NCBI GenBank assembly: GCA_044235645.1
Contig: JBIIHQ010000006.1
Coordinates: forward strand, 62,001-126,000
Origin: OMIW01 sp044235645
GTDB taxonomy: Bacteria > Bdellovibrionota_C > UBA2361 > OMIW01
DNA: 64,000 bases
Direction: 5' to 3'
Part shown: positions 25,677-34,423 of the stretch, piece by piece
Numbering within the stretch: the first letter of the stretch is position 1
Layout of the letters: every line of letters begins with the position of its first letter
The notes under the pieces: model-generated
Told to the model about the DNA's origin: nothing
What the model saw: only the letters and a program-made list of their open reading frames with translations
The model's database searches: none
Translations under genes and position numbers: made by a program

Positions 25677-26396
25677 TCATCTTTTTGACGGGGTTGGCGC
25701 CCGGGTCGAACGACTGGCCCCCTTCACCTCGAATCGCTCCAGAGCGGCATCGCCCTGATATCGATACAAAGCCCTATTAGTGAGACGAATCCGTGACGGA
25801 AGACAGGAAAGCTGTAAACTCTCGGCGAAGCCTCGCGCTACTGGGGATGATTTCTGATTAAGCACCTGCAGTTGCACGTTCTCCCCAAACTTTTCCTCGA
25901 AATTGAGCGGCGGGTTATCAGCCAGAAAAAGTATGTCGCCTACCACTTGCTCCTCTCCGGGGAGATCTTCGAGCGCAAAATCTATTTTTTCCTCGTTCGA
26001 TGACGCGCATTCTTCATAATCAGGTGGGCTCTCCCACTCCTTCACTCGCTTCTCCGCTGTCTTTATCAGCTCTTTGTACGTTCCTTTACCCTGCTCGATG
26101 GCCGCCTTCTTCATTTTTTCCATCATCTCGTTCGAGACCTGAGCATCGGCAAACGGGACGCCACCCTCAAAGCGCAAATGGCGAATAGTTGTCGGGTACT
26201 GGGGAGAGAGACGCCCCGCCGCCTCCCTCGCCTCGTTCACCGAACGCTCCATCTTCGACCGGAAGTCAAGCGATTCAGGAGATGGTCGTTCATCCAGAAG
26301 TTCCTCAAGCGGTTCCGCACTGACCCTTACTGAAACGGAGGAGAGAACGAGTAGTCCTGCTCCCAGCGCCACCAGATGCCTTCGCCCTCTCATCAT
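25677..26396 (-). CDS. TraW/TrbC-like secreted protein
   Basis: About 239 residues from ATG 26396 (GGGGAC just upstream); ATG 26408 is an alternative. Signal peptide 'RRHLVALGAGLLVLSSVSV' then 'SAEP'. A charged helical middle (residues 35-140) leads to a C-terminal part 'GEEQVVGDILFLADNPPLNF' and 'LQVLNQKSSPVARGFAESL' then 'LSCLPSRIRLTNRALYRYQG', which follows the layout of TraW ('...GxPxx...lgI..vPs.V...'). It is first in the minus-strand block, 200 nt before the TraU-like gene, the position of traW in F. The individual match is weak; gene order makes it plausible. Confidence 0.5.
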   Translation of the reverse strand: MMRGRRHLVALGAGLLVLSSVSVRVSAEPLEELLDERPSPESLDFRSKMERSVNEAREAAGRLSPQYPTTIRHLRFEGGVPFADAQVSNEMMEKMKKAAIEQGKGTYKELIKTAEKRVKEWESPPDYEECASSNEEKIDFALEDLPGEEQVVGDILFLADNPPLNFEEKFGENVQLQVLNQKSSPVARGFAESLQLSCLPSRIRLTNRALYRYQGDAALERFEVKGASRSTRAPTPSKR

Positions 26397-26786
26397 CACT
26401 GTCCCCATCCGTGAGAATCCCCCCATGTCGGCATTCTGAGCCAGGCGCTGCCCTTGCCCCACAGCGTGAGCCTGCCCCCCCGAATTGTTCCATCCCGCCC
26501 ATCGGCACGCCACCTCCCCAAGGTTATGCGGAAGGCACTCAGAAACTGTACGTAATCCCTCATAAAAGGTACCCTCTCGGCACGACCGGAGCAACGAAAA
26601 TCAAGACAACCTCTCGACAGCCCGATAGATTTTGTAAAGAAGAACAGCTGTCCCTAGCGCACTCATCAGGGTAGCGAGAGCATAACGAGAGGAAGATGTT
26701 CTAATGAGTCGGTGAACGGGCGGTTTGGGCAGGCCGGAGGCGGCATTCAAGTAATCGACTACTGCTGCGTGAGGAGGAGGCGCTCT

Positions 26787-28697
26787 ATGAGTTGGGCATT
26801 TGGAAAGGACGATAGTGTCGTGATGGCTCACACACGAACCACCATTAGTCGAGCGCTGTTGGTAATAACATCGTTTGCGCTTATTTTTCGATCCCTCCCG
26901 TCTGATGCTGCGGATAATCCTGAAACCCTTCCATCATTCAGGGCGATGGAGAGGGTCGTCAAAAATCAGCAGTCGGCGCTCGTCAAAGAGGTGTCAAAAT
27001 TCCAGGCAGAGCTCGTTGACGACGTTGCGGAAACGAAAAAACAGCTCGACGATCAAGCCAATGTGCTTGCAGGGAAGGTTCTGATCCATTTTGGACCACA
27101 GTTTGCACCGGTCGTTCAAGAGTTGAACTCTTCCGAATTTGTCAAAGAGTTCCTCGCTGCTCGTGCGGCTCGAATTAAGGCCACCTCCGGTCAGGTATCC
27201 GCTCAAGCGACCGGCGTTGCGTTAATGACGACCGAGCCCCAGAACATAGACATCCAGGCGACGATCGGGCAGTTATCCACCACTCAGTTGGACAGATTCA
27301 ACAATCTGGCCAGCGGGCTGTTCAATAACGTTTCGTCGGTCCTCAATAGTCCAATCACTCAAACGACGGTCAACACACTTTCAGGGTTGGCCAACGAAAA
27401 TAGCAATCTGCTGAACACCGCTATCTCGACCTACAACACGCTCACCAATTCCACGATCCCGAACACCGAGCAAGCGATTCAGCTCGCTCAGAACACTTTG
27501 AACGGCTACCTCGGCCAACAGGCAAGCCTCATCACGCAGATAGCAAGTTCAACTAATTTGCTGAGCGCCGCGGAAGCGACCTTGACGACCCTTGTCCCAG
27601 GTTCGGCAGAGTATGTCGCCCTGGCTAATGACATTTTGACCTTCACCTCTGATTTAAGCGGCTTTAATTCTACTCTCAGTAATCTTACCAACACCCTGAT
27701 TCCTGATGCCAATGGCCTCATAGGGTCCCTTACAACCCAATTAAATGGATTTATCGACCAAGCAAACCTGCTCAACTTGGTCGATATTCCGTTTCTTGAC
27801 ACCGCAGTTCAATCGTTGAACAGCTTCTTCAGTGGAGCGAGCCTCTCAACCGTATTCTCGAGCGGCCAGGGTTTTTTGAGTAAGTTGGGCTTCGGGGGAA
27901 GCATTGGAGGGATCGGCTCAATCCTCAAGCTGATAGAGCTGGTCGGGAAGGTGAGCCAGGCTATCAATTTTGTGGCGAGCACTTACCAGGCCGTCATTGC
28001 TGTTGTCGACTTGGTGACGAATTTGATGGCGGGCGATTTCCTTCAGGCGGTGCTGGCGATTGTCGATAATCCGCTCAACCTGGCGATCGGACTGGTAGAT
28101 GACGTTGGCACCGCCCTGATAACAAAAGGGTCCGTTTCTTTGAGCGATACATCGATAGATAAGCTCGCGAGCTCAGCAGGGAATATATTCGGCATGTCGG
28201 TGTTAACAAATTTTGCGAAGGCAATAGGAGGATTGAGCAAGCTCATTGACGATGCTCCTGGGGTATTTTCCGGCGTCTTTGGAAGCGGAGGAGGGTCGGG
28301 TGGGAGCGGAGGCGGAGTGGTCTTTGCGATGAAAGCGGATAGCAACCGTTATTCGGCCCCCCAGACGGCGCGTGCAGTCTCGGCGGATCCATCGAGGAAG
28401 CTGGTGTTCGGTGATTCCTCTCGGAAAACAACGAGCAAAAACTTTTGCTCTGGTGCGCGCAGAGGGGCTGCGAAGAAGAAGTGCATCAAGCGGGAGAGAA
28501 TCATCTGGATAAAATTCCAGGCAAGACTTCGTTCTCACCTCAGAGATGGTGTGAAGCAGATTAAATCGTCGAAGGTTCGCTCTCGGATCCAGAGGAAGGC
28601 CTTCAAAGGTAAGACGCTTGCGATAATTCTGAAGGAGACCGTCAGCGACCTCCAAGGCACCACAATACCGCCGGAGTTACTCACTCCCGCGAGTTGA
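26787..28697 (+). CDS. Large secreted Asn/Thr/Leu-rich helical protein, unknown function
   Basis: 636 residues from ATG 26787, which has GAGGAGG 7 nt upstream; a later ATG at 26823 starts closer to the signal peptide. The signal is 'RALLVITSFALIFRSLPSDAA'. Residues 45-140 are charged and helical with coiled-coil character. Residues 155-390 are rich in Asn, Thr, Ser and Leu with repeated 'NTL', 'NLL' and 'TLT' motifs, like a fibrous or surface helix-bundle protein. Residues 390-480 are hydrophobic and Gly-rich, possibly membrane-inserting. A Gly/Ser hinge precedes a strongly basic C-terminal 120 residues. It is divergent from the TraW-like gene and could be the substrate or surface partner of that block. 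I do not recognise it. Confidence 0.6.
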   Translation: MSWAFGKDDSVVMAHTRTTISRALLVITSFALIFRSLPSDAADNPETLPSFRAMERVVKNQQSALVKEVSKFQAELVDDVAETKKQLDDQANVLAGKVLIHFGPQFAPVVQELNSSEFVKEFLAARAARIKATSGQVSAQATGVALMTTEPQNIDIQATIGQLSTTQLDRFNNLASGLFNNVSSVLNSPITQTTVNTLSGLANENSNLLNTAISTYNTLTNSTIPNTEQAIQLAQNTLNGYLGQQASLITQIASSTNLLSAAEATLTTLVPGSAEYVALANDILTFTSDLSGFNSTLSNLTNTLIPDANGLIGSLTTQLNGFIDQANLLNLVDIPFLDTAVQSLNSFFSGASLSTVFSSGQGFLSKLGFGGSIGGIGSILKLIELVGKVSQAINFVASTYQAVIAVVDLVTNLMAGDFLQAVLAIVDNPLNLAIGLVDDVGTALITKGSVSLSDTSIDKLASSAGNIFGMSVLTNFAKAIGGLSKLIDDAPGVFSGVFGSGGGSGGSGGGVVFAMKADSNRYSAPQTARAVSADPSRKLVFGDSSRKTTSKNFCSGARRGAAKKKCIKRERIIWIKFQARLRSHLRDGVKQIKSSKVRSRIQRKAFKGKTLAIILKETVSDLQGTTIPPELLTPAS

Positions 28698-29103
28698 ACC
28701 TGGGCTCGGTCAGCGAGATTCTCTGACAGGAATCCGATACGTCAAGCAGGGAAGGTTGCCACGGGCGAAGATTTACCTTACTGTTGGGTGAGTGAGGAGC
28801 CGTTACTTATGCTGCCCAACAGTCGCTCGGACCACCCCCTCCTTTTGTCGTATATGGACGCAGGATGGGGACCAATCATGACCAGAGGTTTGTCTGAGAA
28901 GAAGGGTTGGGGGACGTTCTCGGCACTGTTGTCCAGTGAGAGCTGACTACGAGAACAGGGGTGGGCCACGTGCGGTACCTTTTTAGGTTGGTCCTTCATG
29001 CCTCTCTGCCCGTGGCTTTGTCTTCGTCACGGAGAATCAGCTCCCCCTATCCTGAAACGGATTCTACATCCCGTTGCAACTGAGTCACCACTTTTCGATA
29101 GCC
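28698..29103. other. Intergenic stretch, about 400 bp
   Basis: No supported gene. A minus-strand frame at 28778-28999 has no ribosome-binding site or family signal. No strong terminator is seen after 28697. Confidence 0.45.
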
Positions 29104-29880
29104 ATGCTCAACGCCACCCTTATCAAACGAATCGATGTTACCCCTGAACTTGTCATCCTTCGGGTAGAACCTGATGCGGGGGTTCCTGAGTTTCAGGCGG
29201 GCCAGTACGTTGCCCTCGGACTTCCGGGAGGGGCTCCCCGTCCCGCGTCGTTTCCAGCGGAGGATCCCGTGCCGGAACCGACGAAGGTGATCAAGCGCGC
29301 TTACTCGATTGGTTCTTCACCCACCGTTCGAGACTACTTTGAATTTTATGTCGCTATTGTCCCTGATGGTTCGCTGACATCTCGACTCGCGATGTTACAT
29401 GAGGGCGATCGGCTCTTTTGCGGCCCCAAGGTAACCGGCCACTTTACTCTAGCTCCGGTCCCCTCATCTGCTCACCTCATTTTCGTGGCAACCGGCACGG
29501 GGTTGGCTCCGTTTACTTCAATGATGGGACTTGAAGGAACCTGGATTCCGGGAAGGACTATTACTCTGCTCCACGGGGTCCGTCACCTCGAGGATCTCGG
29601 ATATCGGGATGAGCTTGAGCAGCTGCAGGAAGCCCGAGGGTCTTCCTTCCGGTATATTCCGTTTGTCAGTCGCGCAGCCCCACCCGCATCAGGACTCCCT
29701 GGTCACGTGACCAGATTCTTTGAGGAACGGCTCGCTCCGTATACGCCCGAGACTCACCACATTATGTTATGTGGCAACCCGGCGATGATCGATGCAGTGG
29801 AGCAAGTCACCGTCAGCCAGGGCTTCACGGTACACTCAAAAAAGGAGGCGGGAAATCTTCACTTCGAGAAGTACTGGTAG
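29104..29880 (+). CDS. fpr: Ferredoxin-NADP reductase
   Basis: 258 residues from ATG 29104; a TTG at 29074 would add 10. It moves electrons between NADPH and ferredoxin or flavodoxin in the cytoplasm. FAD-binding 'RAYSIGSSP', NADP-binding 'FVATGTGLAPFTSM', 'LLHGVRHLEDLGY' and 'LCGNPAMI' are in the Fpr order. The protein ends in aromatic 'FEKYW', like bacterial Fpr proteins. No Shine-Dalgarno sequence stands before either start. No neighbour suggests a special electron partner. Confidence 0.92.
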   Translation: MLNATLIKRIDVTPELVILRVEPDAGVPEFQAGQYVALGLPGGAPRPASFPAEDPVPEPTKVIKRAYSIGSSPTVRDYFEFYVAIVPDGSLTSRLAMLHEGDRLFCGPKVTGHFTLAPVPSSAHLIFVATGTGLAPFTSMMGLEGTWIPGRTITLLHGVRHLEDLGYRDELEQLQEARGSSFRYIPFVSRAAPPASGLPGHVTRFFEERLAPYTPETHHIMLCGNPAMIDAVEQVTVSQGFTVHSKKEAGNLHFEKYW

Positions 29881-30046
29881 GACGGTTGAGAGAAAAGGGG
29901 CAAGCCACCAAGAGGGCAATGGAGACCCTCGATATCGCTTTAATGCGGTTTATCGACGGGTGTTGTCGTCGGTGTCGCCCTTTTGCCCAATTAGACCCTC
30001 CTCCCCATCGCGGCCTATACGCATCAAGGAAACAGGTCTGGTTCCG

Positions 30047-31021
30047 CTACATCCGCTGAGTATCAAGGTCAGATATCAGTTCCTCGAGAGCGGCGATTTT
30101 CGGATATCGGCTCGTCACGAGACGAGCTTCTTGGTGCGCGCGTTCCGCGATAATCTTTGCGGTTGAGAACTCACCTCTTCGATATTGAGCGTCAGCGGAA
30201 AGATGGAGCAACTGAGCCGAGCGCCACCCTGAACCCCGGCATGCATCGAGAGCCAGCTGCGCGGCGAATTCTGGCTTGTAGCTTTTGGGATTCAGGTAGC
30301 ATTGCGCGAGAAGCGCCGTCGTTAACGGATAGCCTGGTCGCAAAGTCAACACTCTATTGAGCTCATCACGAGCTTCTTTCACCAACCCCGAATCGATCAA
30401 CACTTCAGCGTAGGCCAAAATCGCTTCAACCGACTGACGACGGGGAGAATGCGAGAGACGGTGCAGCTCCTGTACCGAGGCCTTCCGCTCGCCACGACGA
30501 TACCAGTCCCAGTTTCTTGCCGCCTGAATGACCGATTCTCCCGCCCGCTCCTCTGGCGATAGTCCCTGCTCAAGCTCAAATACCTCGTCAAGCAGCTCGC
30601 GAGAACTTCCCGCGCTGACGAAGCACCACGCGGCAAGGCCAATCAGCTCAGCATCCGGTGCAAAGCGTTTCGCGGCCCGAATCGCCATCAGCCCTGCTTC
30701 ATGAAAAAGGCCCTGCCACATCTTGAGCTTGACAAGTCGGATGTAGGGGCGTCTGTCGTCTGGACGTTGGACTATCAGGAGCCTCAAATGATCCTCGGCT
30801 TCCTGAAATCGCTGAAGTGTCACGAGGCATTGTGCGAGGTCAAGCCGCGCGCAGAACGCCGCCGGATGATTCGGACTTGCCAGAAGTCCTCGCTTGTATT
30901 GCCCCACCGCTGCATCATACAGCCCCGAGCGATGTGCCCGAGCAGCCCGGACCCAAGACAGGTTCGGTGCCGTTCGCCACGCCCTCATAAAATCGATGGA
31001 AAGTAAAAAAAATTGATACAT
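30047..31021 (-). CDS. TPR-repeat protein
   Basis: 324 residues from ATG 31021 (GGGGT upstream); the frame extends to 31078 without need. The N-terminus 'MYQFFLLSIDFMRAWR' may be a short membrane contact, not a clear signal. TPR-like helices: 'GLYDAAVGQYKRGLLASPNHP', 'LVTLQRFQEAEDHLRLL', 'GLVKEARDELNRVL' and 'AQYRRGEFSTAKIIAERA'. It is a scaffold protein with no enzyme motif. It converges on fpr and is divergent from the GlcD-type gene. Function unknown. Confidence 0.72.
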   Translation of the reverse strand: MYQFFLLSIDFMRAWRTAPNLSWVRAARAHRSGLYDAAVGQYKRGLLASPNHPAAFCARLDLAQCLVTLQRFQEAEDHLRLLIVQRPDDRRPYIRLVKLKMWQGLFHEAGLMAIRAAKRFAPDAELIGLAAWCFVSAGSSRELLDEVFELEQGLSPEERAGESVIQAARNWDWYRRGERKASVQELHRLSHSPRRQSVEAILAYAEVLIDSGLVKEARDELNRVLTLRPGYPLTTALLAQCYLNPKSYKPEFAAQLALDACRGSGWRSAQLLHLSADAQYRRGEFSTAKIIAERAHQEARLVTSRYPKIAALEELISDLDTQRM

Positions 31022-31213
31022 ACCCCTAACCCCTTCGTCCCCAGGAGATGATCGCCGTGCCCCGCAATCCCTTATCATCTGCTCTCTCCCTCTGATCCTT
31101 CCAAAGACTTGGTTTGGTTCTGCTATATCTTATACCAATCAATGTTTTAGTTACGACGACCCGACTTTACACACTCTTCAGGGAGAGGTATAGCGAAAAA
31201 AGGATTTTTTTAA

Positions 31214-32641
31214 ATGCGAGGAGCATTACCTGATATGTCCCCTGCCTCGACTGACCTTTTGATCGCCCTTTCGAGCGTTTGTACGACCCGGAGTGATACC
31301 GAATCCTGTCTATCATATGGAAAGGACTGGCTAAAGGACTATGAGCCAGCACCGATGTGCATCTGCTTTCCCCGCTCCGTTGGGGAGGTTCAGAGCGTTG
31401 TCCGCCTCTGTCACCAGGCTCGGCATCCCATCGTCCCTTCTGGCGGGCGGACCGGACTTGCTGGGGGTGCCACGGCATCAGAGGGCGAAGTAGTCGTTTC
31501 GCTGGAAAAAATGAATCGCATTATCGCAGTCGACACGGCAGAGCGGACAATCCGGGCTGAGGCAGGAGCGACAACAGAGGCTCTCCAGACGGCGGCTCAT
31601 GAGGCGGGGCTTTTCCTACCAATCGATTTCGCCTCAAAAGGGTCAAGCCAGCTTGGGGGTAACATTGCCACGAATGCCGGGGGGATCCGGGTAATTCGAT
31701 GGGGCATGACCCGAGCCCACGTGGCCCAACTCGACGCGGTGCTGGCGGATGGGACTCTTCTCAGATGTGGCCATGGGCTTATTAAGGACCAAGGGGGATA
31801 CGATCTCAAGCAGCTGTTTATCGGCTCAGAGGGCACCCTCGGGATCATTACTGAAGCGACCCTGAGGCTTACAACACCTCCCCCCCCTTCTCTTCGGGTG
31901 TGGGCGGGGCTGGATACCCTGGTTCAAGCCACCACTCTCCTCGAATTTTGTCGTGACCGGGGAGTGATTCTCGATCTTTTCGAGCTCGTCATGCGCGAGG
32001 CGTTGGAACCGGTGCTAACTTTCAAGCAGAAGCGCGACCCCCTCTCTCAACGCTATCCCGCATATGCGCTCCTTGAGGCAGAGATGCCATCGGCTCCCAA
32101 TGGCAGGGATATTGTCGAGGAGATTCTTGTCGAAGCCTGCGAACGGGGACTCGTCGCCGATATGGTAGTTGCAGAGTCGACCACTCAGGCGCAGGAGCTT
32201 CTGTCACTCCGCGAACTGGTGAGCGAGACCCTCTCTTCTCACTACACCATCCACAAGAATGACGTGTCGGTAAGATCAAGCGAAATTCCTGCCTTTATTG
32301 AGGAGATTATTACCCGAGCGCGCGAATGCGAGCCGACCTTTGCGCCCGCAATATTCGGCCACCTCGGTGATGGTAACCTTCATATCAACTTCCTCAAGCC
32401 ACCAGCGATGTCAGATGATGTCTTCTTTGCACGATGTCACCTCCTTGATGATACACTCTTTTCGTGTGTCGCTCGGTACCACGGAAGTGTCGCCGCTGAA
32501 CACGGCGTGGGGCTCCTGAAGCGAGATTTTCTCCATTACTCCCGCTCCCCCGAGGAGATCGCGGTCATGCGCGCTATCAAGGAGGCGCTCGATCCGCACC
32601 GTATCTTTAATCCCGGGAAGGTTCTCCCGTTTCAGGGCTAG
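31214..32641 (+). CDS. FAD-linked 2-hydroxyacid oxidase (GlcD / D-lactate dehydrogenase type)
   Basis: 475 residues. A VAO/PCMH-type FAD domain at the N-terminus ('GEVQSVVRLCHQARHPIVPSGG', 'QLGGNIATNAGGIRVIRWG', 'FIGSEGTLGIITEATLRL') is followed by the FAD-linked oxidase C-terminal domain ('FGHLGDGNLHINF' with metal or substrate His, 'EHGVGLLKRDFL', 'FNPGKVLP'). Such enzymes oxidise glycolate, D-lactate or D-2-hydroxyglutarate. No glcE/glcF partner is beside it, which favours a single-subunit D-lactate or D-2-hydroxyglutarate dehydrogenase. AAGGA stands about 9 nt before the ATG. A hairpin follows the stop codon. Confidence 0.88.
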   Translation: MRGALPDMSPASTDLLIALSSVCTTRSDTESCLSYGKDWLKDYEPAPMCICFPRSVGEVQSVVRLCHQARHPIVPSGGRTGLAGGATASEGEVVVSLEKMNRIIAVDTAERTIRAEAGATTEALQTAAHEAGLFLPIDFASKGSSQLGGNIATNAGGIRVIRWGMTRAHVAQLDAVLADGTLLRCGHGLIKDQGGYDLKQLFIGSEGTLGIITEATLRLTTPPPPSLRVWAGLDTLVQATTLLEFCRDRGVILDLFELVMREALEPVLTFKQKRDPLSQRYPAYALLEAEMPSAPNGRDIVEEILVEACERGLVADMVVAESTTQAQELLSLRELVSETLSSHYTIHKNDVSVRSSEIPAFIEEIITRARECEPTFAPAIFGHLGDGNLHINFLKPPAMSDDVFFARCHLLDDTLFSCVARYHGSVAAEHGVGLLKRDFLHYSRSPEEIAVMRAIKEALDPHRIFNPGKVLPFQG

Positions 32642-32656
32642 CGCCTTAATCGCAAC

Positions 32657-32685
32657 GGGGGAATCTCGTATCGGTTTCCCCCTTT
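32657..32685 (+). terminator. Probable terminator after the GlcD-type gene
   Basis: Stem GGGGGAA / TTCCCCC with a 12-nt loop, then TTTC. The T-tract is short, so it is only moderately convincing. Confidence 0.45.
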
Positions 32686-33017
32686 CGCAAAAAAATCCAT
32701 CACTCTGCACGTTGGTACACCTACCCCTTCTGCCGGATCATCCGACGCGATTTTCGTGAAAAAAAATTACGGCACCGAAGCAGACAGATTCGAGCAGGAA
32801 TATCAAGAACGGGGGTAATACCGTCGTTTAGCCACTCATTGGCGAGATGGGGTGAATTGATTGTTGATATCACCACAACGCGACCTAAAGAGCGGTTGTT
32901 ACTCCGAATGTGACCACACCAGGGCAGAATTCGCTCTTCAAGCGCATATCCATCTCGAATTACCAATCGGTGCTGCTCCAGCGCGACAACCGCAGGGCAG
33001 AGAAGCAGGAGAATCGA
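32686..33017. other. Intergenic stretch, about 330 bp
   Basis: A minus-strand frame (32721-32966, 81 codons) shows no family signal or ribosome-binding site. It serves as the upstream region of the HTH gene. Nothing else was seen. Confidence 0.4.
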
Positions 33018-33233
33018 ATGGATAAGAACATATTGTTGTTGAACGTCGCGGAAGTATCAGAGATACTCCGGATTAGCCGTGCCAAGGTCTATCTTCTTCT
33101 GCAAGAGGGAACCTTACATGGTTTCAAGCTCGGGGCTGATTGGCGGATAAAGCGAGAATCGCTTGAGCAGCTGGCAGGCCCGATTCCTGATGATTTTTTT
33201 AATCGCAAGCGGAGGCAAAAAAGAGCCGCATAA
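33018..33233 (+). CDS. Excisionase/MerR-type helix-turn-helix protein
   Basis: 71 residues from ATG 33018, with AGGAG 6 nt upstream; the frame before it is not needed. The whole protein is one HTH_17 (excisionase/BldC-like) domain: 'LLNVAEVSEILRISRAKVYLL' with the wing 'LHGFKLGADWRIKRESLEQL' and a basic tail 'RKRRQKRAA'. It should bind DNA as a regulator. No integrase is near, so a role as a true excisionase is unlikely. The Bat operon begins 195 nt downstream and could be its target, an inference from position only. Confidence 0.85.
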   Translation: MDKNILLLNVAEVSEILRISRAKVYLLLQEGTLHGFKLGADWRIKRESLEQLAGPIPDDFFNRKRRQKRAA

Positions 33234-33427
33234 CTCAACGGTCCGGATAGTGCCCTCATCTCCGTTTTCGGCAGAACTTGATCCAACAACGTGCCGTCCC
33301 CCATTGCGCACCCCACGATTCCCATTATCATATCAAGACGCCATTCAGACCGATTACCCACTCAGTAAGCTCCTTCCACTGAACTCATCGAATGGACGGA
33401 AAACCTCAACTTTCGGTCAGATTCACC

Positions 33428-34390
33428 ATGTCGCATTCCCTATCCTCAGTGCTTAACTCCGTTAATCTCCTGACGACTGAACTTCGTCGTTTTATCGTCG
33501 GTCAGGATCTCCTCATCGAGCGGTTGATTGTGGCGTTGCTCGCGCAAGGGCACGTCCTCCTTGAGGGAGTTCCCGGACTTGCCAAAACGCGTACCTTATC
33601 GGTTCTTACAAGGTGCCTCTCGGTGCAGATGGGGCGGATTCAGTTCACTCCCGATCTCCTCCCCTCTGACCTTATCGGCACGGAGGTTTACCGACCCCAA
33701 ACGGGTGAATTCGTCACCCGAAAGGGCCCTCTCTTCACGAATCTGCTCTTAGCAGATGAAATAAACCGAGCCCCGGCCAAGGTGCAATCAGCGCTTCTTC
33801 AAGCGATGCAGGAGCGATGCGTTACCATCGGTGAGGAGACCTACCCCCTCCCTTCTCCCTTCGTCGTCCTCGCAACCCAAAACCCGATCGAACAGGAGGG
33901 AACATATCGACTTCCCGAAGCCCAGCTCGATAGATTTTTGATGAAGATCATCGTTTCGTATCCATCATTCGATGAGGAACTCGAGATCCTGCGGATGGTG
34001 ACTGAAGAAGATGAGGGTGCTCCCCCAAACGCGGTGATCAGCCCCGAACAGCTCGCAGAGATGCAGCGTGGCGCCCGAGCAGTGCACTCCGATCCCCGCA
34101 TCGATGCGTACATTGTGTCACTCGTCCACGCAACCCGCCGAGGAGATGCCCACGGACTCGGAGGGATGATAGATTGGGGCGCATCTCCCCGAGCTGGTAT
34201 CGCCCTTAAAAGCTGTGCAAAGAGTCTTGCTTATGTGAGAGGTCGGGCGTTTGTGACCCCTGATGATGTGATCGATCTCGCCCCTGATGTGCTTCGGCAC
34301 CGTGTGCTTCCAAGTTTCGAGGCAGAAGCACAAGGAATATCGGCAGATGATATCGTTCGTCAGATCCTTCGGAGTGTGAGCACCCCGTGA
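33428..34390 (+). CDS. MoxR-family AAA+ ATPase
   Basis: 320 residues from ATG 33428; an in-frame ATG at 33392 would add 12. Walker A 'EGVPGLAKTRTL', Walker B 'NLLLADEINRAP', 'QEGTYRLPEAQLDRF' and sensor regions are typical. MoxR ATPases act as chaperones for assembly of complexes with vWA-domain proteins. First gene of a MoxR-DUF58-DUF4381-BatA-BatB-BatD operon. Cytoplasmic. Confidence 0.93.
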   Translation: MSHSLSSVLNSVNLLTTELRRFIVGQDLLIERLIVALLAQGHVLLEGVPGLAKTRTLSVLTRCLSVQMGRIQFTPDLLPSDLIGTEVYRPQTGEFVTRKGPLFTNLLLADEINRAPAKVQSALLQAMQERCVTIGEETYPLPSPFVVLATQNPIEQEGTYRLPEAQLDRFLMKIIVSYPSFDEELEILRMVTEEDEGAPPNAVISPEQLAEMQRGARAVHSDPRIDAYIVSLVHATRRGDAHGLGGMIDWGASPRAGIALKSCAKSLAYVRGRAFVTPDDVIDLAPDVLRHRVLPSFEAEAQGISADDIVRQILRSVSTP

Positions 34391-34423
34391 CCGAACACCG
34401 TGCACGACGAGGTCGTCTTTGAC

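Noticed and set aside
26577..26592. Sigma-54-like spacing (GG-N10-GC) on the plus strand before the secreted-protein gene
   Set aside because: The TTGC half is poor and the distance to the start codon is about 200 nt; likely chance.
26601..26831. 76-codon minus-strand frame with a hydrophobic C-terminus between the TraW-like and secreted-protein genes
   Set aside because: It overlaps the ribosome-binding site and start of the plus-strand gene and has no ribosome-binding site; the hydrophobic part alone is too short to support a pilin call.
31109..31136. TTGGTT-N16-TATACC upstream of the GlcD-type gene
   Set aside because: The -35 match is only three bases; too weak to call a promoter.
32721..32966. 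81-codon minus-strand frame upstream of the HTH gene
   Set aside because: No ribosome-binding site or family pattern, and it covers the probable promoter region of the HTH gene.
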